The translations under genes and the position numbers were made by a program. Shown here piece after piece: positions 58,198 through 64,000 of a stretch of 64,000 nucleotides of DNA. Below the pieces are notes generated by a model, which was not told where the DNA came from, made no database searches, and was given only the letters and a program-made list of their open reading frames with translations. Source of the DNA: Endocalyx cinctus (lineage: Eukaryota > Ascomycota > Sordariomycetes > Amphisphaeriales > Apiosporaceae); assembly GCA_001600455.1 (NCBI GenBank), contig BCKC01000002.1, positions 2,308,171 to 2,372,170 on the forward strand. Reading direction: 5' to 3'. The first letter of the stretch is position 1, and each line of letters begins with the position of its first letter.

Positions 58198-59682
58198 TTA
58201 GCTTCGTGACTCTACTATAGTTAGTAGTTGTTGAAGTGCGTCTTCATCTTCCTTTCTTCCAGCTTCGTATTCTGCCGCAAGGCCCTCTTCAATCATATAT
58301 CTTCCTTCATCTCTTTCCACCCAGCATGGCTCAGCGCTCACATTGAACTGGACGTATTGGAGAACATGCTCGCGTCTTCGACGAATACCTCTCCCTATAG
58401 GGGGAGGAAGGTCCGCGTAGTTGAGAAAGCTAGCTGTATCATGAGCTTCTAATCCATGATTTCGCACCTCGTCGTCTGACCAGCAGCCGTGACCCATCTT
58501 GAAAATCTTGAGACTCTTCATCAGTCTGGCCCACTCGGGAAGAACGTGGCGCCATCTCAGATGATAATCCACGTCGATGTTTTGAGCTCCCATTTGAACA
58601 TGTGCTAACCGGATGTGTTCGCTCCTGGGGTATCCTTCATTGGATATATTTATTTTATTGCCATCGGAAGTTTCATGGACAGTTTCCCTAGTATCAAGAG
58701 GGTGATTCAAGCGGGCAGACCACAAGATTGGACAATCATCAAGGTACAACTCTTGGAGACCGCCTCTTCCATTATCAGACCCAAGAGATGCGATCCAGTC
58801 GATCTGCCATTTATGGGTAAAGACATAACGCCCCAATGCAATAACTCTCAGATTAGGAAGTCCGGGGCTCACCAATCGGAAATCACACCTTGGAGTCCAT
58901 CCCCAGTAATCGCCGTCAAATAAAGAAAGAACTCTCAAGTTCTGTGCAATTGGTGCTTTTAGCCATCCCTTATGAAAGTTTTCATAATAATGATGTCTCC
59001 AGACGCTATTCCATGCTCTGGATTGACGCCAAACGCTCGGATCTGTGGTCAGAATCTTGAGTTCCTTCATATTCGATCTAGCCAGCAATTTTTCGAAATG
59101 TGCTGACAGAGGAAATTGGAGATCCACGAAGTCTAAAAGACTAGATATTGTTAGGATACTAAAGTCGATTGGCACTTTCATTTGGGCATCCTCTAGGAGG
59201 AATTGCGCTTCTTTGACTTCCAAGGGCCAATCAAGACTGGACTGGTGAAAACGTTCCTGGTGCCACTGTAGATTCCATTCACCATTTAAACACCGAAATG
59301 CAAGATCTAGAAACGGTGCATAGCTCATGGGATTCAAGTTCCGGTTTCGTTCTTCATAATATTTAAGGTTGATAATTTTGGTGTTGGTGAAAAGGCTCAG
59401 GAACGGCATATAGGAAATGTAAGACAGTTCATCTAGATCTGTACTAGATACAGTACCTTTGAATAGATATATGTCAAGTTCCCTGACCGAGATACGAAGA
59501 AGTTCGGATTTGGCGATATGAATGATTACGCCTGGGTTGATAGGGTGTAGACGAATCTTCCGGAATGCAAACGTCGTCGCTGCAGCGCCAACGTATTTAT
59601 TTAGAAACCGGCAATTCAAACAGTCGCTTCTGGACGCTTCAAAAAATATAAGATTGAGAATATCAACTGGAAGTGACTCCAT
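58198..59682 (-). CDS. F-box-like domain protein
   Basis: Single exon of 494 aa from the ATG at 59680-59682; the open frame upstream to 59766 begins only with GTG. The N-terminus MESLPVDILNLIFFEASRSDCLNCRFLNKYVGAAATTFAFRKIRL matches the fungal F-box pattern (LPxDIL..I). The rest has leucine-rich-like, irregular repeats (NLRVLSLFDGDY, NLRVIALGRYVF, GLQELYLDDCPILW, SLKIFKMGHGCW), as in fungal F-box proteins with degenerate LRRs. It would be a substrate adaptor for an SCF ubiquitin ligase through Skp1; the target is unknown. No lesions seen. The ends are acidic and charged. Confidence 0.72.
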   Translation of the reverse strand: MESLPVDILNLIFFEASRSDCLNCRFLNKYVGAAATTFAFRKIRLHPINPGVIIHIAKSELLRISVRELDIYLFKGTVSSTDLDELSYISYMPFLSLFTNTKIINLKYYEERNRNLNPMSYAPFLDLAFRCLNGEWNLQWHQERFHQSSLDWPLEVKEAQFLLEDAQMKVPIDFSILTISSLLDFVDLQFPLSAHFEKLLARSNMKELKILTTDPSVWRQSRAWNSVWRHHYYENFHKGWLKAPIAQNLRVLSLFDGDYWGWTPRCDFRLVSPGLPNLRVIALGRYVFTHKWQIDWIASLGSDNGRGGLQELYLDDCPILWSARLNHPLDTRETVHETSDGNKINISNEGYPRSEHIRLAHVQMGAQNIDVDYHLRWRHVLPEWARLMKSLKIFKMGHGCWSDDEVRNHGLEAHDTASFLNYADLPPPIGRGIRRRREHVLQYVQFNVSAEPCWVERDEGRYMIEEGLAAEYEAGRKEDEDALQQLLTIVESRS

Positions 59683-60471
59683 TATGATGACATGGGGTGA
59701 AATTTCTCGGAAAAGAAAGGGGCGTGGAACTTGGTGATTGTTCAAAAGCCCTCCTGGACCAACCACTATATTGGCAATTAAAGTAAGTAATCAGCTTCTA
59801 CCGTACCGACCATATAAGCTATTAATTTAACAAGTATTTTCAATCATAACGGTATAGGTAAACTCGAGTATTGGGTAAATAGTTTGTATTTGTACCCGTA
59901 GGGTAATCTGAAAATTTAGCTGCCTAAAGATTATGTGGATACCTACCTGGAATCAACAACTGGAGATGATGTTAAATCTAGCTGCAAAATAACTTTCTGC
60001 TACGGTTGTCTGCCAGCTGTAGAGCAGTGATGGGATCAAAAGGAGATCACATAAGATGTTACCTGTTAATCCCCCAGGGAATAGGGAATAATCAGCACCC
60101 TTTAAACTTTTATTTCGCGACATGTACAAATAGACAATAAATAGAAAATCGTTGAAAATATTATAATTGTGCTGAATAAATTTGTTATGCAAAGACAAAT
60201 GAATAAAACTGCATATGGAACTCTCTGTACCTAGGTACCTAACCGGCTAATTCGCGAACTATTCATAGTTCTCTTTGACTGGAGAAGTAGGAACCTGGGA
60301 ATCGGACAGTAAATAATACCATAATATTCACGAAAGTATCTAAAATTATATATAAACTACTACGAGAACAATATACAATATTCTTAAGTGTAGTTGACAA
60401 GTTCTGCGTAGGATCAGAAAACATTTGGTAGTTATCCTGCTGTTAATGGTCTGCTCTGATAGCGAAGGGGT

Positions 60472-60511
<40 letters not shown>

Positions 60512-60854
60512 AAAATCAACGCCGAAACCGAACGTATAACAGTGAGACAAGAATAGTTCTTTATACAATATAAAGATAAGACCAGTATATAAAATATAAT
60601 GCTTATCAAAGTTTACCTTTTGAGACCGACTAGACGCCCTGTTTGCCGGTGCGACAGCTGTGTTTCAGTTTCTTTGTTCTTTACCAGTACTGCTAATTTT
60701 TTATGATACATCACTTTTAATATTATATTATCGCATTATTTCATGGCAACCATCTTCATAACTTTGAAATAATCCAAACTTTTACTGATTCAAATATTCT
60801 TTTTGATTTCATGCTACTGATGCCCTTCTACAGTTAGATAATATCATCACCATC
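59683..60854. other. Divergent intergenic region with T36 tract
   Basis: Between the F-box gene and the two-TM orphan. It contains a 36-base poly-T run at 60475-60510, which makes short ORFs in this region meaningless. AT-rich; no gene seen. Confidence 0.55.
60475..60510. repeat. T36 homopolymer
   Basis: Thirty-six consecutive T. Together with the A33 at 4379 it is one of the longest homopolymers in the window. Confidence 0.95.
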
Positions 60855-61766
60855 ATGAGTCGTCTACATAACCTGCTATTCCCTCGTTTGGATCCCGAAC
60901 TGGCTATAAGTGATATAGGAACAATTTCAATGACGTTGATCGTAATAGATGTCTTCGTCAATGCGATCGTTTTAGTCGCTCTAGCCGCGAAGCCTAGCAG
61001 TAGTGACACGTCTTTTATCTACCGCTACAGTTTAGCACACTCGATCCTATTCTTCCCGCTATTTTCTTTATTGTTATACTTGCGGATCAGGGTGTGGAGA
61101 GTGGCCCGTCGGTACCCATCTCCGAGTCCTTTCCAGAGACTCAAGAACAGGTTCCAAGACTGGAGAAAACGGAAACCCGTCGATCATGAGGCGAAAAGCC
61201 CGGAGATCGAACAAGATATCCCGCCACCAGGGGGCTTCGAAATAGATGGAAGGCCAATATCACGTGGGAGATTAGCTCAGTCGCAAGCCCACGACACGAA
61301 TTCTGGCCAGCATCACCCAAATCCTGGTCGAGACTTTTCTTCTGCAAATGATGGTATGGAAACCATTGATAGAAGTAATACTTACAATCGTACCTCCCAG
61401 CGCCATAAATACGAGCTCGAATGTGGTGAGGAATTCGCCTATCAAACATCATTGTCAAGAAACCAAGCTTTTCGAAAAGAAATGATGCAGCGAAACCAAC
61501 GCAAGTCAGTTTCAACGGAAGAAAGATCAGAAATTGAACATGATGGAACTGATACTAGGATGCGCGATATCGACCTAGACAGCAATGTCAGCTCGATGAG
61601 CGACAGTTCTACGTGGGAAGCCGGCGAATCTTCGACGTGGCGAAAGAGCGAGGTTCCGGAACCCCCTCCAAAAATGCGGGATAATGTTCAACGTCAGTTA
61701 CAATTAACATCCCAAAGCCCAGTTCGCTTCCAAAGCGTCCGAGGGGTTCTTTATGGCCCTCAATAA
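60855..61766 (+). CDS. Hypothetical two-TM protein with long disordered tail
   Basis: Single exon of 303 aa, ATG at 60855. Not recognised. Two hydrophobic segments lie near the N-terminus, MTLIVIDVFVNAIVLVALAA and YSLAHSILFFPLFSLLLYLRI, followed by a strongly basic patch (RVWRVARRY and KNRFQDWRKRK). The last 190 residues are polar, Ser/Gln/Glu-rich and probably disordered, with SSMSDSSTWEAGESSTWRKS as a phosphorylation-like patch. A small membrane protein with a cytoplasmic tail is inferred. Homology is unknown; it may be lineage-specific. Confidence 0.6.
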   Translation: MSRLHNLLFPRLDPELAISDIGTISMTLIVIDVFVNAIVLVALAAKPSSSDTSFIYRYSLAHSILFFPLFSLLLYLRIRVWRVARRYPSPSPFQRLKNRFQDWRKRKPVDHEAKSPEIEQDIPPPGGFEIDGRPISRGRLAQSQAHDTNSGQHHPNPGRDFSSANDGMETIDRSNTYNRTSQRHKYELECGEEFAYQTSLSRNQAFRKEMMQRNQRKSVSTEERSEIEHDGTDTRMRDIDLDSNVSSMSDSSTWEAGESSTWRKSEVPEPPPKMRDNVQRQLQLTSQSPVRFQSVRGVLYGPQ

Positions 61767-63056
61767 ACGCCAGATCCAGGAGCAGTTTGGAACATGTTCG
61801 GATGCTAGGTCGGAGATATAAAAATGGTGGAATAAATACATGGAAATTGACCGTCTGCGTTTTGTAATTATCGCATATTTAAATTGGTTTCTGCTTCAGC
61901 TGGGGGCCATACTTTATCTTATTTTGGTAGGAGGAGAACCTGATCACGGTGCTTTTCGAACTTAAAGTAAGCATGACTCCTTGCTCATCTCTTAACGTAA
62001 CTAATATAGATAAATATAATTTCTTCTACATTTTTTCTTTCAATTTCTTTTTCTCACTAGACCATTCTTCTTATATAAATGTCTGTAGCTGTGTATGAAT
62101 AAACGATACTCGATGTTCGTGAGTATTAGAAATACCTTATTCTCTGTCGAAGGTGATATATCTTCGACGGTGATACAGCATATATTATGCCAAAGATGAA
62201 GAATGAGTGTCGTCGTGCTCATAATCAGAATTAATGATGGATTTTTCAATTGCTGGCGTAGATGAGATAACTGGGGAGGGCATGAGACGCAATTAAGCTC
62301 AATAGTACAAGAAAACCAAACATTTCAGTGATTCCTTGACAATTCTATTCAGCCTTCAAAAGACGATGGTAGCTAGAAGCTGAGGTAATCACAATGCTGT
62401 GCATCGTTAGCATTGGAGAAGGTGATGTGATAGAGCTCATAATTTTGTATGCTGGTAATTAATATAACGTAATTCGATACTATTCTAGAAACTTGGCTTG
62501 TTCACGAGTAGTGTTGAATAAATCTCGTCTCGGACGTATATAATCAGCTTGCTAATGGCCCATTGCTAGCGTACGTTTCTCAATGCAACATTATGTAGGG
62601 CGCCTGTAAATCTTTTCTCGAAGTGGTTGGCAGGATGCAAAGGATGGTCGGAAAAAGAACGCTTCCAATGAAGCGACCAAAGTATAAGAATAGAACCTGT
62701 TGGCGACAGTATGGTGGCCTCCTTCCATCCCCGCTAAGCAGATCGTAAACCATGAGACTAATGCAATGCACTCATTGCTCCAAATAATCTATTATCATGG
62801 ATATGCCCTGGAATTTTCTGTCTAAACCAGCCCCTTTAACCTCCCAATCATCTACTCGTTTTTATTCAGTTAATTGGTTGTACCTAGATCACCGGATCAA
62901 ATCCAAAGACCCCCAATATGTTCGATATAGACTAGGGAAAGCTACAAATGATAGTCTCCCCCAGCAACCGGTTAATTATGACTTGTATTATATAAATAAG
63001 ACATTTGGCATGTCTATCTCTTCCAGCCTTCTCTCATCTAATATCCAATCTAACTT
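61767..63056. other. Intergenic region, no gene seen
   Basis: Downstream of the orphan gene and of the aminotransferase-like gene. Short ORFs on both strands lack domains. The ORF at 62797-63144 overlaps the coding 3' end of the next gene antisense and is not supported. Confidence 0.5.
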
Positions 63057-64000
63057 TCATACCATCCCAAAACCCGTAAGCTGTTCTTGTCTCATCCAGG
63101 CATACACTTCACTAGCAGCTTTCGACACCTTCCTTTCAGTCTGACCATCTTCGATCTCAACCATCTCTTCCACCCACTCAAATATAGTTTCAACAAATCT
63201 CTCAATTTGTTCTTCTGTATTGAAATTATGCATTATGACTCTCAGTCGACCCTGTCCCACAGCAACGATCGGAGGCTCAACCGGGAAAACACAGAAGTAT
63301 GAGGCCAGGAGGTGGAAAAATAACCACCAAGTGTAATTTTGCCGAGTGGAAACTGTGATGATATGAGTTTGGAATGGTCGATCCTCCCACGATTCCGCCA
63401 AAGGGATGCGAAGAAGGCCTTTCTCCTTTGCCATGGTCCAGGAAGGATGCGAGGTCACTGTCTCGAAGAAAAATTGCGTCAAATCTTGGATGTGATCACG
63501 AGCCTAGAAGAGATTAGATAGTATGCATTCGTATTTAGGTCTAGAATTGAGTGCGAGTGGGGATTATTAACTTACCTTTTGCAGTCTGTCTCTTTGAAGC
63601 AACGTGTAGCCGGATTTGATAGCAGCCACAAATGCAAAAGACGGGGAAGTGGTGAATATTATGGACTTTCCGAAGTTTGCCAAGGCGCTCTTTATTGTCT
63701 TATTACTCAATATGGCAGCTGTAAAGATTTGCATTAGGATCACTCTGAGTTTAATTGTAAGTAGGTAATAACCAAGGACTAACTTACCTCCAGTTGCACC
63801 CATTGCCTTTCCATATGAATGCACTACGATTGCGATGTCCTTTTCCAATCCCAGCTCGCAGACGAGTCCGGCGCCATTAGGTCCGAGAACCCCAAAGCTA
63901 TGGGCTTCGTCTATAATGAACTGGATACATCCGGGGTGTTCTCGAAACATATCCTTTGCAACGTCAACAATTTCCTGAAGGGGGCACACATCTCCGTCCA
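63057..64000 (-). CDS. Alpha-oxoamine synthase-like (AONS family), 5' part outside window
   Basis: PLP-dependent enzyme of the 8-amino-7-oxononanoate synthase/serine palmitoyltransferase family, which condenses an amino acid with an acyl-CoA. Visible exons are 63789-64000 (partial, donor after 63788), 63576-63718 and 63057-63503. FIIDEAHSFGVLGPNGAG contains the Asp-Glu-Ala-His loop, and HSYGKAMGATGAAILSN, assembled across an intron, holds the Schiff-base Lys. The C-terminus has QTHIITVSTRQNYTWWLFFHLL and FPVEPPIVAVGQGRLRVIMHNFNTEEQIERFV, typical of fungal family members. The upstream part lies beyond the right edge. It could be a biotin or secondary-metabolite enzyme; the visible part does not decide. 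Confidence 0.8.

Noticed and set aside
62797..63144. 115-aa plus-strand ORF
   Set aside because: Antisense to the coding 3' end of the AONS-like gene and without domains; a shadow.
1..64000. tRNA genes and CRISPR arrays
   Set aside because: No sequence with convincing A- and B-box spacing and cloverleaf was noticed by eye, and the short repeats present are tandem or dispersed, not regularly spaced spacers. A tRNAscan-SE run would be decisive for tRNAs.

Overview
The window looks like a filamentous ascomycete (Pezizomycotina) chromosome segment, probably Sordariomycetes. This rests on short introns of about 50-80 nt with GT..AG borders, fungal-specific families (HET domain, NACHT/ankyrin NLR-like proteins, PTH11-type rhodopsin-domain protein, CYP505- and CYP52-like P450s, Set3-complex Hos4), AT-rich intergenic DNA with long poly-A/T tracts, and TC-rich leaders. 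The genus cannot be fixed from sequence alone. All exon models below were built by hand from splice motifs and reading frame; none was checked against transcripts.

Region 1 (about 0.2-11.7 kb) is accessory and metabolic: a stand-alone CYP505-type P450, a kinase-like relic, a rhodopsin-domain membrane protein, a CYP52-like P450 and, divergently, a PaxM/VibMO1-like FAD monooxygenase. Two P450s plus this FMO resemble the tailoring set of a terpenoid or meroterpenoid cluster, but no core synthase is in the window.

Region 2 (14.1-36.9 kb) is mostly conserved housekeeping: a Sip3/Lam3-type BAR-PH-GRAM-VASt membrane-contact protein, a 2,225-residue NACHT-ankyrin protein, a polyprenol reductase (Dfg10) convergent with an ALKBH6-like dioxygenase, Set3C subunit Hos4, and a type I membrane protein. 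An orphan gene and a long AT-rich gap follow.

Region 3 (43-58 kb) is accessory and partly decayed. It holds a small secreted protein, a broken FAD monooxygenase, a flavin-reductase-like protein, a broken HET gene converging on an NLR-like gene with a zinc-binding insert, and a secreted S41-type peptidase with one in-frame stop. All three premature stops are the type that CpA to TpA (RIP-type) mutation makes. A roughly 210 bp sequence occurs twice here in opposite orientations: once behind the broken monooxygenase and once inside the long intron of the NLR-like gene. A strong G-quadruplex motif lies between the NLR-like and peptidase genes.

Region 4 (58-64 kb) has an F-box protein, an orphan two-TM protein, and the 3' part of an alpha-oxoamine synthase-like gene that runs off the right edge.

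No tRNA, rRNA or CRISPR array was recognised.
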